Below, piece by piece: positions 36,158-48,089 of a DNA stretch of 64,000 nt (the first letter of the stretch is position 1; each line of letters opens with the position of its first letter). Position numbers and translations under genes: made by a program. Source of the DNA: Sparassis latifolia. Its lineage: Eukaryota; Basidiomycota; Agaricomycetes; Polyporales; Sparassidaceae. The notes below the pieces were generated by a model, which saw only the letters and a list, made by a program, of their open reading frames with translations, did not search any database and was not told where the DNA came from. The stretch covers positions 3,038,001 to 3,102,000 of the forward strand of contig CM031557.1 in assembly GCA_018466975.1 (NCBI GenBank), written 5' to 3'.

Positions 36158-37817
36158 AAATTATCAAAAGTCTCACCGTATCAACCAGTAATTTTCACTT
36201 TCTGAACTCGGAAAATTCACTAGAAAATAACAGGAGCTCTTTTTGGTTCACCGATTGTGGAGGCGGCTTGAATCGGTAGAATTCACTAAGAAACTGTCCG
36301 ATTCACCAACCAGATGCCAACGACAGCGCCGTATGCATGGTAACAGAATCCCATTTACGCCACATACCGTAAGAATGACCTGGTAATACTGTCTGATTAT
36401 AATCCTTCGTATTACCCAAGAATCTTCAATGCCATATATTTGGTACCATCCCGACCAGTATCTACTACATGAAGTGAGATATCACAGAGAACATACCTGC
36501 GTAGCACACCAGAATTTCCCAAACCAGTTCCCTACCATCCTGTCCTGGATGCCACCTTCCACAGTCACTGTAGAGTTCTACAGGTGTGAATCCTGAAGCC
36601 TGAAGATGGCAAACAAAAGCATCATCAGCTATCCATGAATAAGACAATGACGTAGTACACAGGGCTCACCAGTGCTGCATGCACTATCCCGGATCCAAAT
36701 ACTAACGTTGAGATCTGAGAACTTACTGTAAAGAAGACGGTGAACCTCAAGCAAAAGCATCATCAGCTATCCATGAATAAGACAATGACGTAGTACACAG
36801 GGCTCACCAGTGCTGCATGCACTATCCCAGATCCAAATACTAATGTTGAGATCTGAGAACTCATGGTAAAGAAGATGGTGAACCTCAAGTTCTCGGCGCT
36901 TGTTCACATTAGTGAATCTCACTGACGGTTCACAATCTCGCTTTTGTTCTTAGCTTTTACCTTACAAAAGTAACTTTAAGTCACTTGAAGCTAGCTTCTT
37001 ACATTAGCTTTTATTTACTTTCCCTGGCTTTTTTTGGCTGTGACAAGAGCCTAGAAAAGCTAATAAAAGTTAACAAAGCCAAGAAAGTTAAGCTAGCTAA
37101 GCCAAGTATACTCAAGCTTGAGCTTCAGCCTACAGCACGGAGGCTCCGTGCTGATATCTTCGAGGCCCGAGGACTGACGCTGATGGCCCTTGTCATCGTA
37201 CATGGTCCCTCAGGAAATAGGACTTAGTGCGGCTCAGGCGCAGCCATGCCATGGGAGGGTTGTAGACTCCCAGGCTCGCTGGTGCACAATTGCATTACGC
37301 GTTCATCTTGGAACGTTCAGAATGGATCTTGTATGAACAGCTGCGGAGTGTGTCACGGTCCTGACACGTTCAGGCTCTCAATGTCACGGGGCTGGGATCT
37401 AACATTCCTGACCAAATTTTCCGATGCGGCAGTCCACGCGAGGTCATACCAGGTACGAACCACCGCCTTCGTTCTGAAGCTGAACAATACATTGATACCA
37501 GATATACGCAGACCCGTTTTGCAACAGTCATCATCCTATGCAATCCAAGCATCCATATTGCGCCTGCTAGCAGCGGCATGTTCCCAGTCGAGACCTCGGT
37601 ATGTTGCCCTTCTCGCTCATAATGTCACATGCTGCAAGCGAGACATTCTGCAGCGCTTGAACAGCTATGTGTACACTTATTCGGCGAGTGCACAGCTGCG
37701 ACGAACTGTCCTCGTGTTGTCATTCGCGATGATTACACAGGACAATCAGATTTGTAAGTTGAGTTGCTGTTTCTTCAATCAACTGTTACTGACACCAGTG
37801 GGTACGAAGGTACTATT
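36158..37817. other. Gene-free stretch with local duplications
   Basis: Downstream of the interrupted host gene. It holds a tandem duplication (36614-36889) and an AT-rich block around 36960-37110 rich in agcttttacttt/aaaagttaacaaagc complements. The ORF at 37246-37887 (213 codons) has no recognisable feature and runs into a TIR element. I do not support it as a gene. Confidence 0.45.
36614..36889 (+). repeat. 138-bp tandem duplication
   Basis: Two adjacent copies (36614-36751 and 36752-36889) begin caaaagcatcatcagctatc and end in ggtgaacctcaag. They differ at a handful of bases, mostly transitions. No coding role is seen. Confidence 0.8.
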
Positions 37818-38425
37818 AGGGGTAGTCAGAGTTGACGATTCTGTGAACGATTCTGGTGGCAATTCTGAGTCGATTTCGGTGAACTGAATCGTGTGAAAAT
37901 CCTATCAATTTTGACCACCCCAATTCCTCGCAGGTGTTTCTCACAATTTTGTGCTGATCCCGGCGAGGATTTTGCTGTGCTGTACTGTCGAGGAAATAGA
38001 CAGACATAGCTTCTTTATTAAGGGGTGCAACAAGCTATCACCCTATGCTGTTAATATGAGTGAACAGTAAGGAAGGCATGGAACCTCTGAATCAGAAAGT
38101 ACCGAGAATTATGTGGAAAATTATCGAAAATAAGGTCACAGCCCATATATTATCACCAGAGCACGAATCTATTATGGATTCTATGGAGGATAAGTAGTTG
38201 TTTCTAATGATTACAAATTTTGTAGTAGTAGATACAAAGGAACAAGAATCAAGGTGCGAGAATCGGCGATTCTGAGGTAGAAGCGCCTCCAGAGGCGATT
38301 CGATGATTCGACGCGATTCACGTCCGATTCTGATTCTGAGTCGATTCTGGATGCAAAATTGTCGTCAGAATCGGTGCTCAGAGAAACTCTGAATCGCCCC
38401 AGAATCGCCAACTTTGACTCCCCCT
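37818..38425. mobile_element. MITE-like element with 26-bp terminal inverted repeats
   Basis: The left end 37818-37843 (aggggtagtcagagttg then acgattctg) and the right end 38400-38425 are inverse complements with 3 mismatches in 26. The 3 bases att flank both sides. Near the ends inside are many gattctg/cagaatcg repeats and a shared attctgagtcgatt. Size is 608 bp with no coding, which fits a non-autonomous TIR element. Confidence 0.65.
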
Positions 38426-41400
38426 ATTGCCTCTTGTATTTAGATTACTTTAATTGCATGACTTCCTCGACTTCAGATTGTTACGCCACCGTGAGGTTCC
38501 CAATTAGTGATGTGCCTGCAAATTTGCTTCCATCTCGCGTGGCTGAACGGTCATTTCCGAGACCTCTGCGAAATGCGCGGCAAGTCTATAATGCATGCTC
38601 CATGCTGTGCAAAGTGTTGGGCTTTTTTGGCCTACAGCCTCTTTCTGACAAGCCTCGAAAGGCTGATATGGCCACTTTGCATGCACCACCTTTGTTAGGA
38701 CCTCAAGCAAATCACCCTCCTTTGATTCCGAACCAGTCACAACCACATTCCTGTGAGTAAAATTGTTACTCTGTCCAGGCCTTTTTTACTCGAGCTCATC
38801 CTTGTTTCCATGTAGTTGCATATGCTAATGTCAATCAATATTTGTACGGGCCCTGGTACATGCCCACTGAAGCCCTCATGCCAGGCTTCAACGCACACCA
38901 GTCTTCTCTACCTTATTCCGACATTCCATTTGCACCCGATGCACATCCCGCTAATATTCTGAACCATACCACAGTCATACAAGAAGCGCACTTCAGAGGA
39001 CATCAGTCTGGGGCAATCTATCCCGCAGCCAATGGAACTGAGCCTGATCATAATGCATTGCCACGCAATCCGGGTACCCTGCATGCACATAGCAACACCC
39101 CCTTTCCATTCAGTACACAGACTCCATATCCCCCATCTTTTCCTCCTTATGCAGTGTTTCCCCCTCCTTTCATGCCTTACCCCTCGTATACCCCTCATAT
39201 TCCCTACTGGCCGCCTAGTCTTCCTCGGAATGATGTCCGCAGTGAGTGTCAAAGACCTGGCGGCACTCAGCCTCATTCAGGCAAGGCCTCACGAGACCTT
39301 GTGGGCGAGAGAACGACTAGCGAGAAGTGCCATGTGAGTGAGGCGGACAAAATAGGTGCATACTACATACATTTACCCAAATTGACATCTCACTCATTCA
39401 CCTTGTAGTTGATGCATTGGACTGGCCCAGCAGTTCTGTGCGACGTGAGGAGCCCATTAATATGGATGACAAGAAATGGAAGCAGACAAAATGGCAGTGG
39501 CGATCACAAGGAAACAGGCAAAGGCGGTGCCAAAGTCTGTGTTTGCTTGGGTGTATTTCAATGCATCACTTGCCTGTATCTCATCTGGCCGAAAATGGAC
39601 CCAGCTCAACATCAAATTCAACTCCAGCAAGGATGCCGCGATCCTCGCTGTCACGACTCAAAGCTTGTCCTGCATGCATGTCAGGCAAAGGTGTTTCACT
39701 ACAGAGTTACACGCGATGGGCAAGAGTTTCTAGTCTGGGAGCACGAGGAAGAACATGCTCATCCTCGTCCTCCCGGTGTGCCACTTTCGAAAGTCGAAGA
39801 AGTGGCTTTTGATGCTCAGGTACTGCGACGTCCTGGAGCCAGTGCACATGAACTGCGCACCGGAGATACTGCACCTGACTCTGTACCCCTCGCAGAGATC
39901 ACCCCAGTGCTGGTAAACCCAAGAGCTGCACGCTACGAAATGTCAAAGAGTCATGCCCATCTCGGTCTCTCGCCTGCTGCTGGCAAGGGTGCGTTCGGAG
40001 TCCTTCACTCCCTTGGTTCTCTAAACGAAATTGAAGCAGGAGTTCATTATCAACTCAAGCTTCACCGCCCAACCTTCTTCGTCATGCAAACTGAGTTTAT
40101 GAAGCAGATCGTCACGGACTCAGTGGAAGACTGGATTCTTCTCGCAGCAGGATGCTGGTCGTCATAGATTTGTGATGGATGCAGACCAGTCTTTTTTTGG
40201 GATGGACATCTCATTGTCACTTGCACATTTAGCACTGTGCTCTGCCAGTGGGTCCCGGTGATGTATACCTGGGCTGATGGTCTCAGTGCAGAACATCATC
40301 GACCCCATTTCCATCATCTCAATCAGTGCATTGTCGTCGCAGCTGGTCCGAACTTTCAAGACAAGTTTTTGCTTGCAGTGGGTGTTGTATCTATTCTGAT
40401 CATGTGTACATATGATTCATCAATGAATTGAAGATTATGGATTACTCGGGTGCCCAATGCTCTGCACATGAATCTGAGTTCGTCGAGACAAAGATTACCC
40501 TCAAGGGCGGTAGTTGGCATATGCTGTCAATTGAAGCACAATCCGCAGAGCACAAGCACCTTCACAACGAAGTCTCTAAGTATGAGCAAGGCTGTGAGAC
40601 CCACTTTTGGCGCTCTGGGACTAGACTTACAACCCGAGGTAGCGGCACATTGATACCGGCCGATATGGAAGGCACATTCAACGATCACCTTCACCGAATG
40701 ATCTCATCGCAAACAACACGGGAGGAGTTTGACGAGACTATTCATAGCCTGAAGATGTTGTTTCCTCAGATCAATGGCTGAATCGAGTGGTGGATGCGCC
40801 CGAAGATTGCTTCCATGATTTTTCCTGCTAAGAGTGCTATCGATCCTGTGCATGCAGAAGAAGTCTCTCACACGTCCAATCCCATAGAAACTCAGCACTC
40901 ACTCCTTCATCATGCAACTGGGATGGACAATGACTTGATGGGTGGTATCGAGGAGCTTTTTCTTCACATGGCAGAACTGGAGCGACAGTACAAAGCTATT
41001 CAAGGTAGAATTTTTTTGCGATATACCGATGGTGCTGGTTACTAATCAGTGATATATGGCGAAGATGGCCACTTTGTCCCTACTGGTCCACGTAGATCCT
41101 CAAGAGCTGCTGGGAAGAAGAAGAAGAACCCGAATGATGGCCGTGCCCCTGATACCGTTGAAGCTCTACGAAGAGCTGCTGCTGCTATGCCTGGAAAGAC
41201 TGAGAAGGTATCTGGTTCCTTAGGCCTGGATGGTGAATTCCCACTCTATATGGCTCCACGAGCATTCCAGTCCTATCAATGGTATGAAAACTTGTGCTTC
41301 TTTGATGTGGGCTTAGAGCTGTGGTTCCGAGTATATGTTCTCTGGTCCCCAAATACCCACCGGGATTTTTTGGCTTTGGTACCTAAGGATTCAACCCTAG

Positions 41401-43145
41401 CCTCTATATTCTATCACTACTGTGGCCGTTTACAGTGGATCTTAGCAATGGGTCACAAAGAGAACAGTGGGCTGTCATTCAAACTGGGCCTATGTCAAAC
41501 GATTGTGCGCCACACAATTTACAGTGTGTGGCAACTAACTCCACCAAAATCTTACAGGTGCGTGATCACTTGGATGAACTGTGCAGTACAGGTGAGTCAA
41601 TTTGCTCAGCTACACTACTGATCTAGCATGTGCTAACTGAAGAGTAGACCATGGATAATGAGGATGTACGAGCATACTTTGGCATGCAACATTTTACTGT
41701 CTATATATGTCCAGGAGGGCATGTCTCGACAAAAGCAGGCTCGGGTCCCATCACCGAATTCTCACTTGTTGCAGGTGATATCTCAATTGCTCGGGTGAAG
41801 TGCAAATCTGATGCCATCACATTAGCTGATTATTTCAGTTATTTCTTACCCAGGTGACCCGTTGGAAATGACTACCATGGGGCTACATTATTGCACACCT
41901 TGCCTTCCGCTCCATGTGAGCATATCGACTGTTCGCTCTCAATGACACTAAGTGTGGTGTGCACTGCATGGCCCGAGGTCTTGCAGGTTATCCCCGAGAC
42001 TTGTGGTGACACACCAGAGGGATTTGCATCACGCACTTCGGTGATGCTTCCTAAAAGGTGGTGCTTGAATGATTCACCTGGAAGATCACACGATCCAGCT
42101 ACTGCCATTGAATACAAACTTGTCGGGCGCATTCTTTTTCACAGTGATCGTAGCCACTACACCGCAGAAGTGCTTGTTGGCGATCGCATGTTCGCCTATG
42201 ATTCATTGCATAATCATGGCCTTTTAACTGACATTGGGGCAGACACTCTAATATCTAACCCCAGCTGCAAGGTGTCGATGGTCCTATATCACCGGAGCTT
42301 GACCACTCAGGTGTGTCCCTTCATGAAACAGTAATTTCACTTCTCACACTCCGCGTAGATTACAGAGTGCTCTGTAGGTGATCTCCAGTTGTTTGCTCAG
42401 GAGCTTCAGTTACAACACCACACGAAAACCATACTGGTAGATGCTACTGCCCAAGATGGGGACCCTTTCGAGAAATCTGCAGGGACTCCGAAAGATCCGT
42501 CCCCTCAGAACGTCACTCAGAGCACTGAACCCTCTCTCAAGAAGCATCAGGATAGCTTCGATGAATTCCTGGAGAACATTAAGAAGAGCAATCAGCGCGC
42601 GCATGCTTCATCAACCAAACAAGATGATGCTGACACTAATATTCTTGCTTGTGCAGGGTGCGGAGAACACAGTGAGGATGCGGATGCATCCAACGAGGAT
42701 GTGCTCATATGCTGTGATCTCTGTGCATGATGGTCACATACGTCATGCATTATATATCATTTTGGTATACCAAACAACTGGCGTGATTCTGACAAGGGGT
42801 AGGTTTGCCCGTTCTGTCAAGATGGAGCGTATCTGTGGAATAACAAGGATATGTTGTGCATCGTTTCATTCTATTCATGCTCGCTCCAGGTTCTCGGGAT
42901 TGATTGTTTAATTTATGATGTCTGCAGGATCGGGCAGATGGTCTTGCTTCAAACTGTTCCGAATGGTAAACATGTCTACCCAGCAAAGCTCATAGCTCGC
43001 ACGAGCCCAGAACATGTCACTGTGGAGTGGTATGCAGACAATGTGTATAAGCCCAAATTGGAGACTCCACTAACACAGATGGTGTCTGTCCATCACTGCG
43101 CCCAAGCATATCATAATCAGTGCAACCTCCAAGCAGGCAAGGCAT
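38355..43145 (+). pseudogene. GCM-type zinc-finger MULE transposase with peptidase-like and PHD-like tails, decayed
   Basis: Read across several exons and frame changes. A Pro/Tyr-rich N-terminal part (PYPPSFPPYAVFPPPFMPYP) is followed by a GCM/WRKY-like zinc finger (CLGVFQCITC, CRDPRCH, FLVWEHEEEHAHPRPPG). A MULE-like core follows (VMYTWADGLSAEHHRPHFHH, then SAHESEFVETKITLKGGSW). Next is a cysteine-peptidase-like region: NLCFFDVGLELWF with Cys near 41295, and SHYTAEVLVGDRMFAYD with His near 42155. A PHD-like pattern follows (CAGCGEHSED, ICCDLCA, stop, WSHTSC, VCPFC), then VLLQTVPNGKHVYPAKLIAR. In-frame stops at 40779 and 42728 are each one transition from CGA; several frame changes also occur. 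Comparable proteins occur in mushrooms as transposon genes. This copy is inactive. Confidence 0.6.
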
Positions 43146-44895
43146 GTTAATTTGTCTCTCACCTCCTGGCATATATGATGTAACATCGCCTACTTGTAGA
43201 CTGAAACATTACTATGGCCAACGAGATTGTGTGACATCAGCAATCTCGCACGAGTCTGGCAGGCTCTGGTACACATGGCATGTCTGGCAGGTATGGTGCC
43301 ATGCTTGGCCTTTCTTTGCCAGATGTCACCATAGAAACTCGTGTTAGTACCATATGGAGCCACGCAAGCTATATTCTCTGACGGAGTCAGACATAAAATT
43401 GTGCTACCTACAGTTTAGAATACAATCTCATTCGCATGATGGTCAGCATATTTATTGACATAGAAGGCTTCAAAGCAATCGAGTGAGTGATAAAAGGGAA
43501 ATTTTGGAGGCAGTGGCCGCGAACCAAAAACAGGCAGGAGATGCGCATTGCGCAGAAGACAATCAACATGCAGAACGGAAATGACGCACTGACCATATTT
43601 GTACTCCGACTCGACAATCCACATTCCCGTCTTTGCATCAACTACTCTTCTGCACCGCCTGAACCACTCCACCAGGGCACAGGAATAGTCAACCTTCTCG
43701 TGCTGAAATGAAAAGAACAGGAGTATTCGCACGACACTCATACCCTTGAAACCAGATTGTGAGTTGTCTTCGACTGCAAAAGTGCAGTCTCTCCGAGGGT
43801 GACCATGCCATGACGGTGTTGACCGTATTCGCTCGTGTCGCATTCCATGGATACCAGAAATGTCACTGGGTGCATAGAAAATGGCGACGGCGGAGTGGAA
43901 GACAGATATTTTGCTGACCACAATAGGACAGTCATCCAGATCAACGATGTTACTGGATACTGCATCCGGGTCATGTCGGTGAATCTGGTCATACAGGAAT
44001 CGACGTGTGAGCATAGGTAGCTGGGGTTGATTGAGATGTGCAGCAAGCTCATCTAGATAACTGGGGTATGACCGCTCTTGATGTAATGTTAGTAGTAGCA
44101 AGAAACAGTGGAATATCACAGGGCATACCTCTTGTACGAGCCAATACAACCTCGGCCAAAACATGATCATCATCAATGGGCACAGCCTCCTCTTCATCGT
44201 TGTCAAATGGTGCAGGAGGTGGTAGATGCATCAGCGCAATCATACCTCATTCGACAAAATGTGTGCGCAGAGCAGCTAACTTATCTAAGCGTTGATTGGT
44301 CAACAGCATCTGGCCAAGCGCATTGTATCGACTCGAGCAACGCCAGGGCTTCTTGACAGCAGTGATGTGTCGTGACTCTGTAATGGATGAGCAGAGACTG
44401 TTTGGTGCTCCAAACTCTCGTATATGTTCCGGGTAGTGAATGATTGAGTGTTGCCGAGGAAGGAGAAGTCTTAACGCATGCCACATGACCGAAAGATCTC
44501 CCGATGGCAATGGAATCTTTGGATACAGTTCTGCACCATCGTGAGCGTGTCTTCATCAAAATCTGTTCTTCTCACGAGGTAGCAGAAGTCAAGAAATGCG
44601 CTAAGGGCCTGAACCATCTCCGCAGGTACATACTCAGCAATTGTGGGAGGTAAACCTTATAGCAGGTAAGCGTACGAATTCCAGCAAACCATCTTTGTCA
44701 GTTATAAAAGATAATCTTTTCTATCAATAAGTAGCAAATTTTCATAAGAATTGCTACTTTTAAGTAGACTTATTTGTAGGTGCATAGATTAACTCAGGAT
44801 AATCGTAATATAATCTTTCAGATAATCTGAGGATAATCTTCTGGATAATCTGAGAATAATCTGAAGATTAGTAATAAAATACAATTTTAACTTTG

Positions 44896-44988
44896 ACACC
44901 AGCCAGGATTGAACCCTGGACCTTAGGTTGATTTTATAGAATATAATTCCAAGTGACACTTTAGACCACTTGACCATTAGGCCATACA
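44896..44988 (-). other. tRNA-like sequence in left arm (pol III promoter boxes)
   Basis: On the minus strand, tggcctaatggtcaagtgg matches the tRNA D-arm/A-box pattern. About 55 nt on, ccagggttcaatcctgg forms a perfect 5-bp T-arm stem around gttcaat, an intact B-box. Acceptor-stem pairing is not convincing, so this is a tRNA-derived promoter rather than a working tRNA. Confidence 0.6.
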
Positions 44989-45584
44989 TTACAACTATCT
45001 TATATTAAATTAGACATCTTTTTCTTGAAAAAGACTTAGCCAAATTCTGTCTATTAGAAAAGAGTAAGTAAAAGACACTTGACTTTATCATAGATAGACA
45101 AGACTTATAGACAAACAGTACTCTGCATCTTATTATAGTCTTGTTCTACAGCTTACAGTTTTTGTAAACTATCATGCAGTACTATAGAGTATCTTAATAT
45201 AGTCATCTATAATATATAACAAGTTATTGAGAGACAGTATTTTATTTGTTCATTTTAGGCTTATACTCTAGAGTCTATTATATTATAGACTGAGCACTTA
45301 TATATACAAGATCTTTATAGCTATCTTCTAATTGTATAGCAAAGTTCTGTTTTGCTGAAGTAACTGTAGAAACATATATTCTATTAATTACATATTGTAC
45401 TACATTATATGAAGGCTGCAAGCATTAGAAAAGACTATAAGACTCAGAGTAATGTTTGTTTATAAGTCTTGTCTATCTATGATAAAAGTCAAGTGTCTTT
45501 TACTTACTCTTTTCTAATAGACAGAATTTGGCTAAGTCTTTTTTAAGAAAAAGATGTCTAATTTAATATAAGATAGTTGTGATG

Positions 45585-45680
45585 TATGGCCTAATGGTCA
45601 AGTGGTCTAAAGTGTCACTTGGAATTATATTCTATAAAATCAACCTAAGGTTCAGGGTTCAATCCTGGCTAGTGTCAAAG
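45585..45680 (+). other. tRNA-like sequence in right arm (pol III promoter boxes)
   Basis: The counterpart of the left-arm segment on the plus strand. The A-box is the same. The T-arm here is tcagggttcaatcctgg, with one stem mismatch compared with the left arm. The two face opposite ways. Confidence 0.6.
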
Positions 45681-48089
45681 TTAAAATTGTATTTTATTGC
45701 TAATCTTCAGATTATTCTCAGATTATCCAGAAGATTATCCTCAGATTATCTGGAAGATTATATTACGATTATCCTAAATTAATCTATGCACCTACAAATA
45801 AGTCTACTTAAAAGTAGCAATTCTTATGAAAATTTGCTACTTATTGATAGAAAAGATTATCTTTCATAACTGACATCACTGAGCAAACAAGATGGTTGTA
45901 CCTTCATCAGTGCTTTAGAGTCATCACCCGTCCACTGCTTAAAATGTCGCCCGTGGGGAAATCGCCGGAGGCCTGGAAATGGTGGTGCGGCAGCAATTCT
46001 ACAGTTCCGTGAGTGTCAGATAATGTCAGATGAACTGCATGACTCACCGTCGATCTATGTCATCCATTATCTCATTTGCACGCTTCTCACCGTGCTCCGT
46101 CATGAGATACTCTCCCACCCAGGTAACCAAGTGATCCTTGAAGGAGCCTTTGATGATCTGGTGAAGCAGATCTGATGATATCATTTCATGGATGTCTGCT
46201 CGTGGAAAGTTGTTCGTAAACGGCTAAAGAGACTCGTGAGTTGCGCTGATTTCTCATGAGAATACTGCAATTTACATTGATCTCATCGTCAATTCCATAG
46301 TTGTCCCACAGTAGACTACCTTGTCCTTGAAATTCTTGAAGAAGAATGCTCGTTATATCCTTTGATCGTCGCCCAGCAGCTTCGGAACCATCCAGGTCAA
46401 AGGCTAATGCCGTACATCTAGTAAATATCATCAGAAAGGGAATAGTAACACATAATAGTGATTTGAAAACTCACCTCGCACACCAGCCTTGGACAATCCC
46501 AGTAAGCAGAACTTGCTCAGGATAATCCGCGATAAACGCCGCGAGATCGTATATGACACAGCGAAAATGTCCATCAGGGCACCGATGTACCTCCGGCATT
46601 TGCATGCCAGGCTTTAGAGTTGAAAGTATCGCAGTAATTGACTGATGATACAATTTGCGCTTGAACGAGCGAAAGGCAGGGTCTTTATCATACTTGCGAT
46701 CAGCTGTGAATTATACACATCATTAGCTTGTGGTAGTTAAACACCTGCTGGTACATACATTTCGAAATTGCCAGAAAACCGATAGGAACAACGCCATTAC
46801 GATGCACTCGGCGGACTGAACTATGGATGTTTCCGATGGACATATACAGTGGATGGTACTCCACATTGCCTGTTGCAACAGAAACTGTGGTCTTGTCACT
46901 GCCAAGGATAATTGGCACATACATGGCACCTTCTGTCAAAGGGTCTTCCTCAAAGATTTGCGTCTGACAGAATGGAGGGTCAGTTACGAATTTCTCGCAA
47001 GTCATTCATGACTTACGGAGTGGCGCTATGAGTAGTTACCAGACATGAAGTCCGACCATCGCCGCTTGTTGCTCGCATCCACATGAATATAAGGGGCTGG
47101 ATCAAATTCTCCAGCAAAGTCAGGGTTGTCGAGCATGTTGGCTATCACAGTCCGAGGATCACGGTACCAGATATGATATTCCTCGCTCTGCCAGTTAGGA
47201 GCATTAGGAGGGAGATCTGCCTCCCCCTGACTGACAAAGCATTTCCACGGTGCGCTGCCCTCTGCGACATCGTCAATGACAGCATACATATGGTCATAGC
47301 TATCAAATGGCCCAAGATCACCGTGCTTCATCAAGGATAAACCCCAGAGTTCCATCAAGTAGTCGATATCCGGCTGGGACATCTCCACTTTGCGGAAAAG
47401 AAAATCGCCATTTTGAACTGCACCTCATCATTAAAGGGAGACCAGCTGTTGGCAGCGACCATCACGCGAGGTGGTGGTGGTGCTCCTGGTGGCCAAGGCG
47501 CACCGTTAACATCGCATGGAGCCCCTGGGCAAGTAATTCATTAACATCTGTAGCTCATATCAGCAAAGTATCGTCTTACCAGTGAGATATGGATGAATGA
47601 TCTTTCGAGCTCGAGGAAGTGGAGGGGGGGTACTTTGCTCGGAAGGAGGAGAGGCTCCATGGTCAGGATGTATAAAGCAAGGAGGACTTGAACCCTGCGG
47701 CTGAGAGGTGGTGTTGTTCCTCCCTGGAGGACCCCTATGACAAGCCTGTACATGCTGTGTGCGTCCTTTTTGACTTTTGAAATGACGTGGACAATCAACA
47801 AAGGTGCATGGAAGATGCTTGACAGACTTGCGATGAACAGACATAACCAGAAAGGCAGTCAAAAAACTGAGCTATGTAGCGGTGATGAGAGCTGTGCTGG
47901 CGGTGGTGAGATATGCAGACATACCACTTCAGGGTGGTTCAACTGAGTCAGTTGATCACCGGCGTGTGGAATCGGAAAGTATTCGGGGTCAAAATTTTCG
48001 AGTGCTCCCTTCATCCCATTTCTTCACACTACGATCTTCGCTTTGCCTGGCCGTCATTCTACTCCTCCATCTATCATCAATCTGGTGGG

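Larger units (their letters stand above)
44696..45875. mobile_element. Foldback element with 430-bp inverted arms carrying tRNA-like sequences
   Basis: Arms 44696-45125 and 45445-45875 are near-perfect inverse complements. The spacer is 45126-45444. The outermost bases are tgtcagttat and ataactgaca. Arms are AT-rich, with many gataatct motifs. No transposase is present. Each arm contains a tRNA-like segment pointing inwards to outwards, one per strand. It sits in an intron of Plavaka 2. It is a non-autonomous element of unknown family. Confidence 0.85.
43415..47862 (-). mobile_element. Plavaka-type DNA transposon 2, transposase gene (split by an insertion)
   Basis: The N-terminal C2H2 finger reads CTFVDCPRHFKSQKGRTQHV. 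Then come DIDYLMELWGLSLMKHGDLGPF, EEYHIWYRDPRTVIANMLDNP, YVPIILGSDKTTVSVATGNVEYHPLYMSIGNI, YPEQVLLTGIVQGW and DLLHQIIKGSFKDHLVTW-like sequence. The phrase before the insertion is HFKQWTGDDSKALMK. After it come PTIAEYVPAEMVQALSAFLDFCYLVRR and FGAPNSLCSSITESRHITAVKKPW. The C-terminus (ERIRSTPSWHGHPRRDCTFA onward) ends at 43415. Frames carry a few stops (for example 44247). It is much diverged from Plavaka 1. The insertion 44696-45875 lies in an intron: donor gtacaacc after the ALMK codons and acceptor gctataag before the VYLPT block. Confidence 0.75.

Noticed and set aside
37246..37887. 213-codon ORF
   Set aside because: No motif and odd composition; it crosses into the TIR of the element at 37818.
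44896..45680. Functional tRNA genes
   Set aside because: A- and B-boxes are present, but acceptor stem and anticodon arm do not fold convincingly, and both copies lie in mobile-element arms.
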